From positions 1 through 64,000 of the forward strand of contig NZ_JAAKGP010000004.1 in the NCBI RefSeq assembly GCF_011043545.1: 64,000 nucleotides of DNA. The letters run 5' to 3'. A model generated the notes under the pieces. That model worked only from the letters and a program-made list of their open reading frames with translations. It did no database searches and had not been told where the DNA came from. This DNA is from Rhodobacter sp. SGA-6-6. Lineage in GTDB: Bacteria; Pseudomonadota; Alphaproteobacteria; Rhodobacterales; Rhodobacteraceae. Shown here in pieces: positions 42,115 to 50,240 of this stretch; positions within the stretch are counted from its first letter, which is position 1, and every line of letters begins with the position of its first letter. A program made the position numbers and the translations under genes.

Positions 42115-42348
42115 TCAGCGCATGTAGCGCTGCCACAACCAGACCAGCAGCAGCGCGCCGAGGAAGGCGCCGACGAACCCCGCCGCCGCGCCGAGCGACA
42201 GGAGCAGCACCCGCAGCACCACCCCGCCGATCAGCGCCCCGAAGACGCCGAGGGCGATGGTCGAGGGCACGTCCGTGTTCACCCGCATCACCCGCGTGGC
42301 GAGGAAACCCGCGGCGGCGCCCACGATCATCAACATCACGAAGGGCAT
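42115..42348 (-). CDS. GlsB/YeaQ/YmgE-like small membrane protein
   Basis: A 77-residue protein with three hydrophobic segments rich in glycine and alanine, matching the transglycosylase-associated (GlsB/YeaQ/YmgE) family of stress-related membrane proteins: VMLMIVGAAAGFLATRVMR, VPSTIALGVFGALIGGVVLR and a last hydrophobic stretch. I choose ATG 42348 because AAGGAG lies eight bases upstream; ATG 42354 is only two bases from that SD. Convergent with the TetR-like gene, four bases apart. Confidence 0.75.
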   Translation of the reverse strand: MPFVMLMIVGAAAGFLATRVMRVNTDVPSTIALGVFGALIGGVVLRVLLLSLGAAAGFVGAFLGALLLVWLWQRYMR

Positions 42349-42753
42349 CGGCATCTCTCCTTGGTCCTGCGATGGATATGGGGGCCGTGGAGAGGGCGCG
42401 GAAGAGAGGAGTGGATGAAATCGGCGGTCATCGGGGGCCGGGCACGAACGCTGATGAGCCCATAGCCGCCATCGGGATGGGGCACCTTCGCGCCACCTAT
42501 CCGATGAAGCTCCGGCCGGGTTAACAGGCGCGGAACCCGCCCCCGGCCAGCGCCCGACCGCCCCCCGGGCGGGCGCTTCTGCGCCGTCATTTGCCGCTCC
42601 AGCCGGGGGAGAAGCCGCACCATAAAGCGCTGCCCGCGCACCGTTGGCAGCGCCCACCCGCGGTCGGGCGCCGGCCTCCGTTGCGCACGGATGACCGCAA
42701 TGTCCGGCAGCCACCTGCGCGGCACTTCCCGAAACCGTCGTTCCGCGGAGCCC
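42349..42753. other. 405-base region without a gene; R1 hairpin remnant
   Basis: Upstream of the GlsB-like gene and downstream of fmt. The AAGGAG SD of the former is at its edge. At 42545-42559 the 15 bases GGCCAGCGCCCGACC equal the start of R1 hairpin 2, and GCGCCCG/CGGGCGC (42550-42556/42570-42576) still pair, but the other R1 parts are absent, so this is at most a fragment. Weak frames on both strands have no family resemblance. I see no other feature. Confidence 0.5.
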
Positions 42754-43647
42754 TCACCCCAGCCGATCCGGCAACTTCAGCCCCTTCAGCACCTCCGCCG
42801 CCGGCATCGGGCGCTTGCCCTCGCGCTGCGCCTCCAGCACCTCCACCGCGCCGGTGCCGCAGGCGATGGTGAAGCCGTGCAGCACCTGCCCCGGTTCCCC
42901 CTGCCCCTCGGCCAGGCGAGAGCGCAGCAGTTTCACCCGCTCGCCGCCCACCTCCACCCAGGCGCCGGGGAAGGGCGAGAGGCCGCGGATCAGCCGGTCG
43001 ACCTCGGCCGCCGGCCGGGAGAAATCCACCCGCGCCTCGGCCTTGTCGATCTTGGCGGCGTAGGTCACGCCCTCGGCGGGCTGAGGAATGGCCGGCAAGG
43101 GCAGGCGGTCCAGAACCTGCAGGATCAGCCCGGCGCCAAGCACGGACAGCCGGTCGTGCAATTCCGCCGCGGTCTCCTCGGCGCCGATCTCCAGCGCCTG
43201 CCGCAGCAGCACCGGGCCGGTGTCCAGCCCGGCCTCCATCCGCATGATGCAGACCCCGGTCTCCCGGTCGCCTGCCATGATCGCCCGCTGGATCGGCGCC
43301 GCCCCGCGCCAGCGCGGCAGGAGGGAGGCATGGATGTTCAGGCACCCCAGCCGCGGCGCGTCCAGCACCGGCTGCGGCAGGATCAGCCCATAGGCCACCA
43401 CCACCGCCACATCGGCCTTCAGCGCCGCGAATGCCTCCTGCTCCGCCGCCCCTTTCAGCGACACGGGATGCCGCACGGGCAGACCGAGGTCCTCGGCCGC
43501 AACCTGCACCGCCGACTTCCGCTCCGCCTTGCCGCGGCCCGCCGGACGCGGCGGCTGCGCATAGACGCAAGCCACCTCGTGCCGCGCCGCCAGCGCCCGC
43601 AGGACGGGCACCGAGAACTCCGGCGTCCCCATGAAGATCACCCGCAT
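42754..43647 (-). CDS. fmt: Methionyl-tRNA formyltransferase
   Basis: A 297-residue Fmt that formylates initiator Met-tRNA. The N-terminal Rossmann-like domain starts [19 protein letters not shown], with the folate-site block [20 protein letters not shown] near 107-126 (catalytic Asn/His pair) and DTGPVLL near 142. The C-terminal OB domain covers about 205-297. Length is slightly below the usual 305-315. The peptide deformylase genes upstream on the same strand complete the N-terminal processing cluster; the nearest ends 21 bases before the fmt start. Confidence 0.95.
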   Translation of the reverse strand: MRVIFMGTPEFSVPVLRALAARHEVACVYAQPPRPAGRGKAERKSAVQVAAEDLGLPVRHPVSLKGAAEQEAFAALKADVAVVVAYGLILPQPVLDAPRLGCLNIHASLLPRWRGAAPIQRAIMAGDRETGVCIMRMEAGLDTGPVLLRQALEIGAEETAAELHDRLSVLGAGLILQVLDRLPLPAIPQPAEGVTYAAKIDKAEARVDFSRPAAEVDRLIRGLSPFPGAWVEVGGERVKLLRSRLAEGQGEPGQVLHGFTIACGTGAVEVLEAQREGKRPMPAAEVLKGLKLPDRLG

Positions 43648-43668
43648 GAAACCTCCGTAGGGCGGGGT

Positions 43669-44166
43669 TCACCCCGCCATCTTCTTCGCCTTGCGCAACA
43701 GCATGTCCCGCTTCAACCGGCTCAGCCGGTCGAAATACATCCGCCCCGCCAGATGGTCGATCTGGTGCTGGACGCTGGTCGCCCAGAGATCGACGAAATC
43801 CCGCTCCTCCACCTCGTCGGCGGCATTCAGGAACCGCACCGTCACCGCCCGCGGCCGGCTGACCACGGCGGAGACGCCGGGCAGGTTGGGCGAAGCCTCC
43901 TCGTGCTCGCGCAGCTTGACGGAAGCGTGCAGCACCTCGGGGTTGGCCATCAGCACCGCCTGCCCGCGCGCGGTGGAGCAATCCACCACCGCCAGCCGCA
44001 GCGGCACCCCGATCTGCACCGCGGCGAGGCCGTAACCGGGCATCGCCTCCATCGTGTCCACCATGTCGCGCCAGATCGCCCGCACCTCGTCGGTGATCGC
44101 AGCCACATCGGCGGCCGGGGTCCGCAGCAGCGGATGCGGCCAGGGCAGGCAGGGGCGGGCGGTCAT
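43669..44166 (-). CDS. Peptide deformylase-like protein with altered active site
   Basis: A 165-residue deformylase paralogue. Motif 1 is kept as GYGLAAVQIG, but motif 2, normally EGCLS with the metal-ligand Cys, reads EEASPNLPGV with no Cys, and motif 3, normally HEXXDH, reads HQIDH with Gln for the catalytic Glu. The fold is evidently preserved (LMANPEVL, FVDLWATSVQHQIDHLAGRM), so the protein is intact, but ordinary deformylase chemistry is unlikely. It might regulate or assist the active enzymes or bind another ligand. It overlaps the adjacent deformylase gene by four bases (ATGA) and precedes fmt. Confidence 0.85.
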   Translation of the reverse strand: MTARPCLPWPHPLLRTPAADVAAITDEVRAIWRDMVDTMEAMPGYGLAAVQIGVPLRLAVVDCSTARGQAVLMANPEVLHASVKLREHEEASPNLPGVSAVVSRPRAVTVRFLNAADEVEERDFVDLWATSVQHQIDHLAGRMYFDRLSRLKRDMLLRKAKKMAG

Positions 44167-44651
44167 GCGACCACCTCGGCTTCGGCCTGCGCGCGAGCCT
44201 CGGGCGACAGCCGGTCCAGCGTCAGCACGCCGTCGAGATGGTCGTATTCATGCTGCGCGCAGACCGCCGCCATGCCGGTCAGCAGGTCCTCCTGCACCTG
44301 CCCGTCGAGGTCGATCCAGCGCAGCCGCACCGCCTCGGCCCGCTCCACCAGCGTGGTGGGGCCGGGGATCGACAGGCAGCCCTCCGGCCCGACCAGCCGG
44401 GTGTCGGAGGACCACAGGATCTGCGGGTTCACCGCCACCACCGGGGTCGGGGTGCCCTCCTTCCAGCCCACGTCCATCACGAACAGCCGGACCATCGCCC
44501 CGACCTGCGGCGCCGCCAGCCCGCGGCCCGGGGCGGCATACATCGTCTCCAGCATGTCCGCCGCCAGCACCCGCAGGTCCCCTGACAGCACGGCGGGCGC
44601 GCAGGCGGAGGACAGCCGCGGATCGGGCCAGCGCAGGATGGGCAGGATCAT
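44163..44651 (-). CDS. def: Peptide deformylase, second paralogue
   Basis: A 162-residue deformylase with all three motifs: GRGLAAPQVG, EGCLSIPG (metal-ligand Cys) and QHEYDHLDG (two His ligands and catalytic Glu). It is therefore predicted to remove the formyl group from nascent chains. It differs from the canonical copy at 45125 in lacking the C-terminal Lys/Arg-rich helix, ending in SPEARAQAEAEVVA. ATG at 44651. Overlaps the degenerate paralogue by four bases. Divergent from a secreted-protein gene that separates it from the third copy. Confidence 0.9.
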   Translation of the reverse strand: MILPILRWPDPRLSSACAPAVLSGDLRVLAADMLETMYAAPGRGLAAPQVGAMVRLFVMDVGWKEGTPTPVVAVNPQILWSSDTRLVGPEGCLSIPGPTTLVERAEAVRLRWIDLDGQVQEDLLTGMAAVCAQHEYDHLDGVLTLDRLSPEARAQAEAEVVA

Positions 44652-44720
44652 GCGGGATTCCTTTCGTGCATGGCGGCCGGATTAGCGCTATCTCTGGGCG
44701 AAGTCACGCCCGAGGTCCTC

Positions 44721-45110
44721 ATGCGCCGCATCCTGCCCGCCCTCTGCCTTGCCGCCCTGACCCTCCCCGCCCAGGCCGACGGCGGCGTCACCGTCAAGCT
44801 GCCCGACCCCGGCCAGATCGCCGCCGCCGCCAGCCCCGATTTCCTGATGGCGCTGGTGATGGCGAACGTCGCCGGGATGAACTGCCCCGGCTATGCGCTG
44901 TCCGACGGCGAATGGGCGCTGGTCACCGGCACCGCCGACCGGGTGGCGGGGGCGCTGCAGATCGGCACCTCGGCCTATGACGAGGATTACTACGGCCCGG
45001 CCTTCGCCGCGCTGGACCAGCCCGGCACCTGCGACCGCGAAGGCCCGAAGATCGCCCCGCTGATCCAGCGGCTGAAAAGCATGGGCGGCGGCACCGACCC
45101 GATCGGCTGA
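44721..45110 (+). CDS. Predicted secreted protein of unknown function
   Basis: A 129-residue protein with a signal peptide (RILPALCLAALTLPAQADGG, cleavage after AQA at about 19). Two mature cysteines lie in GMNCPGYALSDG and PGTCDREG and could form a disulfide. No family is recognised. An upstream in-frame ATG at 44670 exists but would bury the signal peptide; ATG 44721 is preferred. It is the only plus-strand gene inside the fmt-deformylase cluster, sitting between two deformylase paralogues and ending 14 bases from the convergent third. Confidence 0.72.
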   Translation: MRRILPALCLAALTLPAQADGGVTVKLPDPGQIAAAASPDFLMALVMANVAGMNCPGYALSDGEWALVTGTADRVAGALQIGTSAYDEDYYGPAFAALDQPGTCDREGPKIAPLIQRLKSMGGGTDPIG

Positions 45111-45124
45111 CGCCGGACGCCCGT

Positions 45125-45640
45125 TCAGGCCAGCCGCGCGCGCTCGCGCTTCAGCTTTTCCATCTTGCGGGTGATCATCTGCCGCTTCAGCGGACCGAGA
45201 TAGTCGATGAACAGCTTGCCATCCAGATGGTCCATCTCGTGCTGGACGCAGGTCGCCCACAGCCCCTCGAAGGTCCGCTCCTGCCCGGCCCCGTCCAGAT
45301 CCGTCCAGCGCACCGTCACCGCGGCGGGGCGGCGCACCTCGGCATATTGCTCGGGGATCGACAGGCAGCCCTCCTCATAGGCCGAGACATCCTCCGACGC
45401 CCAGACCGTCATCGGGTTGATCAGCACCATCGGCTCGGGCGGACCATCCTTGATGCAGTCCATCACCAGCAGCCGCTTCGTCACCCCCACCTGCGGCGCG
45501 GCCAGCCCGATGCCGGGCGCGTCATACATCGTCTCCAGCATGTCGGCGGCCAGCCGCCTCACCTCGTCGGTGATCTCGGCAATCGGCTCGCAAGCCTTCT
45601 TGAGACGCGGATCGGGATGGATCAGGATGGGGCGGATCAT
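45125..45640 (-). CDS. def: Peptide deformylase, canonical
   Basis: A 171-residue metalloenzyme that removes the formyl group from nascent proteins. All catalytic motifs are present: GIGLAAPQVGV near 43-53, EGCLSIPEQYAEV near 89-101 and CVQHEMDHLDG near 131-141. The C-terminal basic helix (KRQMITRKMEKLKRERARLA), which contacts the ribosome in E. coli, is present, marking this as the main enzyme. ATG 45640 starts exactly at the family N-terminus MIRPILIHPDPRLKK; an ATG 12 codons upstream is not conserved. Confidence 0.95.
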   Translation of the reverse strand: MIRPILIHPDPRLKKACEPIAEITDEVRRLAADMLETMYDAPGIGLAAPQVGVTKRLLVMDCIKDGPPEPMVLINPMTVWASEDVSAYEEGCLSIPEQYAEVRRPAAVTVRWTDLDGAGQERTFEGLWATCVQHEMDHLDGKLFIDYLGPLKRQMITRKMEKLKRERARLA

Positions 45641-45689
45641 GGCCCGGATGTAAGGGATGCACCTGCCCTGGCGCAAGGGCGGGACTCAA

Positions 45690-45750
45690 ACAGGATGATA
45701 TTCTGATATATTCCGACTTATCGGATCATAATTCCATATTATAACATTGA
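45690..45750 (+). promoter_or_regulatory. A/T-rich upstream region with dyad before the MalY-type gene
   Basis: A markedly A/T-rich stretch in an otherwise GC-rich window. TATAAC (45740-45745) is a fair -10; the -35 position at 17 bases (CTTATC, 45717-45722) is poor and overlaps the small dyad TCCGA-CTTA-TCGGA (45712-45725), which may be an activator or repressor site. The ATG lies about 55 bases downstream. Confidence 0.4.
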
Positions 45751-45800
45751 TCCGGCACATCTTCCCTTGTATCACCCAAGAACAGGAACATCCCTCCAGC

Positions 45801-46982
45801 ATGAGCGACCCGATGAGCTTTGACGCCCCCGTGAACCGTCTCGGAACCCATTGCGTGAAATGGGACATGATGCAGCCGCTTTACGGCATCGCGCCGCAGG
45901 ACGGGCTGGCGATGTGGGTCGCCGACATGGAATTCCGCCCCCCCGCCGCGGTGCAGGAGGCGCTGGAGAAGATGACCGCGCACGGCATCTACGGCTATTT
46001 CGGCGACGACCGCGCCTATCTGGACGCCATCCGCTGGTGGATGGAGATCCGCCACGGCTGGACCGTCGACCCGTCGCATGTCTTCACCACCCACGGGCTG
46101 GTCAACGGCACCGGCCTCTGCGTCGACGCCTTCACCGTCCCCGGCGATGGCGTGGTGCTGATGACCCCGGTCTACCACGCCTTCGCCCGGGTGGTCCGCG
46201 CCGCCGGGCGCGCGGTGGTGGAATGCCCGCTGGCCCTGCGCGACGGCCGCTACGAGATGGACATCAAAGCCTGGGACGCGCAGATGACCGGGCGCGAGAA
46301 GATGCTGATCCTCTGCTCGCCGCACAACCCCGGCGGCCGGGTCTGGACGCGGGACGAGTTGCAGGCCACCGCCGACTTCTGCCGCCGCCACGACCTGATC
46401 CTGGTCTCGGACGAGATCCACCACGACCTGCTCTACCCCGGCCGGAAGCATCATGTGATGACCAAGATCGCGGGGATCGAGGACCGGCTGGTGATGATGA
46501 CCGCCGCCACCAAGACCTTCAACATCGCCGGGTCCCACACCGGCAACGTGATCATCGCCGACCCCGCCCTGCGCAAGCGCTTTGCCGAGCGGATGGGCGC
46601 GCTCGGCCTCTCGCCCAATTCCTTCGGCCTGCACATGGTGACCGCGGCCTATTCGACCGAAGGCGCGGCGTGGGTGGATGCGCTGATGGCCTATCTCGAC
46701 GGCAACCGGCGGCTGTTCGACGCAGGCATCGCCGCCATCCCGGGGCTGAAGTCGATGCCGCTGGAGGCGACCTACCTGGCTTGGGTGGATTTCTCCGGCA
46801 TCGGCATGGCTCCGGCGGAGTTCATCGCACGGGTGGAGAAGGGCGCGCGGATCGCCGCCAACCACGGCGACAGCTTCGGCAAGGGCGGCGAGAACTTCCT
46901 GCGCTTCAACATCGCCGCGCCGCGATCACAAGTCGCTGAGGCGGTGGCCCGGCTGCAAGATACCTTCGCCGACCTGCAATAG
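45801..46982 (+). CDS. MalY/PatB family PLP-dependent C-S lyase
   Basis: A 393-residue fold-type I PLP enzyme of the MalY/PatB group, usually acting as cystathionine beta-lyase. It shows the WVADMEFRPPAAVQEAL start near 42, the GIYGYFGDD segment, LCSPHNPGGRVW near 172 (PLP-contact Asn), VSDEIHHDLLYPG near 205 and the PLP lysine in ATKTFNIAGSHTGN near 240. The ATG at 45801 is taken; one four codons later (45813) is close. There is no sulfur-assimilation gene next to it, so methionine synthesis and aminotransferase-like roles both remain open. Confidence 0.9.
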   Translation: MSDPMSFDAPVNRLGTHCVKWDMMQPLYGIAPQDGLAMWVADMEFRPPAAVQEALEKMTAHGIYGYFGDDRAYLDAIRWWMEIRHGWTVDPSHVFTTHGLVNGTGLCVDAFTVPGDGVVLMTPVYHAFARVVRAAGRAVVECPLALRDGRYEMDIKAWDAQMTGREKMLILCSPHNPGGRVWTRDELQATADFCRRHDLILVSDEIHHDLLYPGRKHHVMTKIAGIEDRLVMMTAATKTFNIAGSHTGNVIIADPALRKRFAERMGALGLSPNSFGLHMVTAAYSTEGAAWVDALMAYLDGNRRLFDAGIAAIPGLKSMPLEATYLAWVDFSGIGMAPAEFIARVEKGARIAANHGDSFGKGGENFLRFNIAAPRSQVAEAVARLQDTFADLQ

Positions 46983-47000
46983 CCGCGCTAGAACCGGGCG

Positions 47001-47537
47001 ATGCGCGTTCTTGCCCGCCTGTTCTCCGCCCTGACCCTCGCCGCCCTGATCGCCGGGGCGGCGATGCTCTGGCTGCGCCCGCCGGCGCCGCCGCCCGGCC
47101 CCGAGATCGCGCTCTCCGGCCCGCTCGACCGCATCCTGATCGAGAAATCCGCCCGCCGGATCACGCTTTTCCAGAGCGGCCAGCCGGTCCGCATCTGGCC
47201 CATCGCGCTCGGCTTCGCGCCCGAAGGCGACAAGCAGCGCGAGGGCGACGGCCGCACCCCCGAGGGCAGCTTCACCATCGACCGCCGCAACGCCGGCTCC
47301 GCCTATCACCTGTCGCTCGGCCTCGACTACCCGCAGCCGGACCACATCGCCCGCGCCCGCGCCGCCGGGCAGTCCCCGGGAGGCGACATCATGCTCCACG
47401 GCCAGCCCAATGCGGTGCCCGAGCCGATCATGGTCCCCGGCGACTGGACCGCCGGCTGCATCGCCCTGACCAATGCGCAGATGCGGGAAATCTGGGACCA
47501 CGCCCCTATCGGCACGAAAGTCGAAATCCGCCCCTGA
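47001..47537 (+). CDS. L,D-transpeptidase family protein
   Basis: A 178-residue YkuD-domain protein with an N-terminal membrane anchor or uncleaved signal (about residues 5-26, followed by a proline-rich stretch). The catalytic region reads MLHGQP then PGDWTAGCIALTN, in which His in HG and the nucleophile Cys in AGC correspond to the family motif HG-x(14-17)-S/T-x-GC. It should form 3-3 peptidoglycan crosslinks or attach envelope proteins in the periplasm. The gene starts 18 bases after the MalY-type gene. Confidence 0.88.
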   Translation: MRVLARLFSALTLAALIAGAAMLWLRPPAPPPGPEIALSGPLDRILIEKSARRITLFQSGQPVRIWPIALGFAPEGDKQREGDGRTPEGSFTIDRRNAGSAYHLSLGLDYPQPDHIARARAAGQSPGGDIMLHGQPNAVPEPIMVPGDWTAGCIALTNAQMREIWDHAPIGTKVEIRP

Positions 47538-47563
47538 AGGCGGACCCGCATTTCATCTTGGCT

Positions 47564-47597
47564 CAAATACTCCGGGGGTCCGGGGGCTGGCCCCCGG
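47564..47597. terminator. R2 repeat copy 2, bidirectional terminator
   Basis: AAATACTCCGGGGGT (47565-47579) followed by the stem CCGGGGG-CTGG-CCCCCGG (47580-47597), between the convergent L,D-transpeptidase and PilZ-like genes. Same motif order as the R2 elements at 9486-9522 and 58271-58308. Confidence 0.65.
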
Positions 47598-47612
47598 CGG
47601 TTTCCCCAGGCG

Positions 47613-47966
47613 TCACGCCCGCGGCAGATATCCCGCCGGCGCATTCTCGCCGCGCCAGAAGTCCAGCGGCGCGGTCTCCGACACCGGCGAGGCGCGCTTG
47701 AAGTCGCAGACCAGTTCGCCGTTCTCGGCGGTAGAGGCGACGATCAGGCATTGCAGCACATGCCGCGGCCCGTCGTAAAGGTCGACCAGCCCGCGCAGCC
47801 GGCCCGGCGCAAGGTCGCCGTCCAGCGCGAAGCCGTCCTGCCAGAAGCGCAGCACCGGATAGACCGCGCCGCCCACCTGCACATGCAGCCGCGACCGCCG
47901 GCGCTGGTCGCGCTTGCGCGCCGCCTCCAGCCCCTCGCGCACTTCCTTCGGCAGAAATTCCAGCAT
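47613..47966 (-). CDS. PilZ-like conserved hypothetical protein
   Basis: A 117-residue basic protein. The RKRDQRRRSRLHVQVGG start followed by FALDGDLAPGRLRGLVDLYDG resembles a short PilZ domain, where an RxxxR motif precedes a D/NxSxxG motif; here the second motif is degenerate. Similar short proteins occur in Rhodobacterales. c-di-GMP binding is therefore uncertain. It ends FKRASPVSETAPLDF. ATG 47966; no operon partner; the divergent cobD start is 200 bases away. Confidence 0.6.
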   Translation of the reverse strand: MLEFLPKEVREGLEAARKRDQRRRSRLHVQVGGAVYPVLRFWQDGFALDGDLAPGRLRGLVDLYDGPRHVLQCLIVASTAENGELVCDFKRASPVSETAPLDFWRGENAPAGYLPRA

Positions 47967-48165
47967 CGCCGCATCCTCTCCTTGGGTTCCATCCTCGGCC
48001 CGAACCCGCCAAAATCAAGACAAGCCCTTGATGCGCCTCGGCTGTTGCGAAAATGTGAAGCCGGCGTGACTGTTTTGCCGCAGCGCCCCACACCCGCCGG
48101 CTGAACACCGCCGCGCAGCGAAGATGCTTGCACTCCTACGCTCCGGCGGCGAACCAGTTCCCGCC

Positions 48166-49098
48166 ATGACCTCCCCGATTCTCGCCCTCGCCTTGATTCT
48201 CGACGCCCTCTTCGGCGAGCCGGACTGGCTCTGGCGCCGCCTGCCGCATCCCGCGGTGCTGATCGGCCGGCTGATCGCGGCGCTGGACCGCCGCTTCAAC
48301 CGCCCGCCCGGTGCCCGGCTGGCGGGCACGGTGATGGCCGCGGGCCTTGCGGTCTTCGCCGCCATGCTGGGCTGGCTGATCCACCTGATCCCGGATTACG
48401 GCATCCTCGAATGCCTGACCGTCGCCGTCCTGCTGGCGCAGCGCAGCCTGGTCGATCACGTCCGCGCCGTCGCCGCCGGCCTGCGCCGCGGGCTCGACGA
48501 CGGCAAGCGCGCCGTCGCCCTGATCGTCGGCCGCGACACCGCGCCGATGCGGGAACCCGACGTCGCCCGCGCCGCCATCGAATCCGCCGCCGAGAACCTG
48601 TCCGACGGCGTGATCGCCCCGGCCTTCTGGTATCTGGTCGGCGGCCTTCCCGGCCTGCTGGTCTACAAATTCGCCAATACCGCCGACAGCATGGTCGGCC
48701 ACATGACCCCCCGCCACCGCGACTTCGGCTGGGCCTCGGCCCGCTGGGACGACCTCTTGAACCTGATCCCGGCCCGCCTGACCGCGCTGCTGATCGCGCT
48801 GACCCATGGCTGGATCGACCCGCGCCCCGTCCTGCGCGACGCGCCGAAGCACCGCAGCCCCAACGCCGGCTGGCCGGAATCCGCCCTGGCGCCGGTGCTG
48901 AACATCTCGCTGGCCGGGCCGCGCAGCTATGGCGGCCGGATGCAGGATTTCCCCTGGGTCTGGCCCGAGGGCCGCCGCGACCCCGGCCCCGCCGAGATCG
49001 ACGCCGCCTGCCGCGCACTCTGGCGGGCCTGGGGCGGGATGCTTGCCCTCACGCTGCTTCTGGCCCTAACCTGCCCGACATGCGCGCCGCTCTTCTGA
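48166..49098 (+). CDS. cobD: Adenosylcobinamide-phosphate synthase CobD/CbiB
   Basis: A 310-residue inner-membrane enzyme that attaches aminopropanol (phosphate) to adenosylcobyric acid in B12 synthesis. Diagnostic stretches are LILDALFGEPDWLWRRLPHP near 7-26, VGRDTAPMREPDVARAAIES near 120-139, AENLSDGVIAPAFWYLVGG and FANTADSMVGHM near 177. ATG 48166 begins at the family N-terminus. No other cobalamin gene lies in the window and no B12 riboswitch is evident upstream. The 3' end overlaps the lytic transglycosylase gene by 19 bases. Confidence 0.92.
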   Translation: MTSPILALALILDALFGEPDWLWRRLPHPAVLIGRLIAALDRRFNRPPGARLAGTVMAAGLAVFAAMLGWLIHLIPDYGILECLTVAVLLAQRSLVDHVRAVAAGLRRGLDDGKRAVALIVGRDTAPMREPDVARAAIESAAENLSDGVIAPAFWYLVGGLPGLLVYKFANTADSMVGHMTPRHRDFGWASARWDDLLNLIPARLTALLIALTHGWIDPRPVLRDAPKHRSPNAGWPESALAPVLNISLAGPRSYGGRMQDFPWVWPEGRRDPGPAEIDAACRALWRAWGGMLALTLLLALTCPTCAPLF

Positions 49099-50240
49099 CC
49101 CTCGCCCTTGCCGCGACGCCGGCCGCTGCCGCCCCCTGCGGCGGCGATTTCGCGGCCTTCCTCGACGCGATGGCGGCCGAGGCCTTGGCGCAGGGCCTGC
49201 CGCCCGATGCCGTGAAAACCTTTTTCACCGACGCAAGGCAGGACCAGCGGGTGCTGCGTTCCGACCGCGCGCAAGGGGTGTTCCGCAAGACCTTCCTCGA
49301 TTTCTCGCGCGCGCTGATCTCGCAGAACCGCCTTGCCACCGCCAAGGCGAAATCCGCCGAGCTGGATGGCATCCTCGCCCGGGCCGAGGCCGAATACGGC
49401 ATCCCGCGCGGCATCCTGCTGGCCTTCTGGGCCTTCGAGACCGATTTCGGCCAATTCCAAGGCGACTTCAACACTCGCAACGCGTTGTTGACCCTGGCCC
49501 ATGACTGCCGCCGGCCGGAGCTGTTCCAGCCGCAGGTCCTGGCCGCCATCGCCCTGCACGCCGCGGGCGATTTCCCGCTGGACACCACCGGGGCCTGGGC
49601 GGGCGAGATCGGCATGGTGCAGATGCTGCCGAGGGACATCCTCGACCGCGGGGTGGATGGCGACGGCGACGGCCATGTCCGGCTGAAATCCTCCGCCGCC
49701 GATGCGCTGCTCTCCGGCGCCGCGCTCTTGCGCCATCACGGCTGGCGGGCGGAGGAGCCCTGGCTGACCGAGGTCGCCGTGCCCGAGGGTTTCGACTGGT
49801 CGCTGTCCGGCCTGCACACCGAACAGCCGGTGGAATCCTGGGCCGCGCTCGGCGTCGCGCCGCGCAGCGGCACCTTGCCCGCGGGCCTGCCCGCCACGCT
49901 GATCGCGCCGCAGGGCCGCAAGGGGCCGGTCTTCCTGGCCTATCCGAACTTCCGCGTGCTGTTCGAGTGGAACCAGAGCTTCACCTATGTCCTGACCACC
50001 GCCTATTTCGCCACCCGGATCGAGGGCGCCGCCGCCTATGCCGCCGGCAACCCCGATCCCGCGCTGTCGCCCGAGCAGATGGAGGAACTGCAGCGCAAGC
50101 TGCAGGCGCTCGGCCATGACGTCGGCAAGATCGACGGCATCCTCGGCGCCGGCACCCGCGACGCGGTGCAGAAGGAGCAGCGCCGGCTCGGCCTGCCCGC
50201 CGACGCCTGGCCCACGGCCGAGCTGCTGGACGCGCTCTGA
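49080..50240 (+). CDS. MltB-type lytic murein transglycosylase with peptidoglycan-binding domain
   Basis: A 386-residue periplasmic enzyme that cleaves peptidoglycan glycan strands to 1,6-anhydro products. Signal peptide (cleavage after AAAA at about 19), then the SLT_2 domain with the catalytic Glu in LAFWAFETDFGQF near 120 and the GEIGMVQMLPRDI segment near 178. The C-terminal PG_binding_1 domain runs from about 325 (LQRKLQALGHDVGKIDGILG). The ATG at 49080 lies inside the cobD 3' end; the signal peptide fixes it. The stop overlaps the glycosyltransferase start (TGATG). Confidence 0.9.
   Translation: MRAALLTLALAATPAAAAPCGGDFAAFLDAMAAEALAQGLPPDAVKTFFTDARQDQRVLRSDRAQGVFRKTFLDFSRALISQNRLATAKAKSAELDGILARAEAEYGIPRGILLAFWAFETDFGQFQGDFNTRNALLTLAHDCRRPELFQPQVLAAIALHAAGDFPLDTTGAWAGEIGMVQMLPRDILDRGVDGDGDGHVRLKSSAADALLSGAALLRHHGWRAEEPWLTEVAVPEGFDWSLSGLHTEQPVESWAALGVAPRSGTLPAGLPATLIAPQGRKGPVFLAYPNFRVLFEWNQSFTYVLTTAYFATRIEGAAAYAAGNPDPALSPEQMEELQRKLQALGHDVGKIDGILGAGTRDAVQKEQRRLGLPADAWPTAELLDAL

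Noticed and set aside
42336-42725. Short minus-strand frames in the gap between the GlsB-like gene and fmt
   Set aside because: Arg/Pro-rich, no SD, no family resemblance, and overlapping alternative frames of similar quality on both strands.
45732-45750. Second Zur site before the MalY/PatB-type gene (ATGTTATAATAT on the minus strand)
   Set aside because: Only one half resembles the Zur motif; the other arm is not symmetric, and the gene has no known zinc link.
47967-48165. Possible cobalamin riboswitch upstream of cobD
   Set aside because: The region lacks a recognisable B12 box (GCCACTG-type) and the conserved long stems; only short unrelated hairpins are present.
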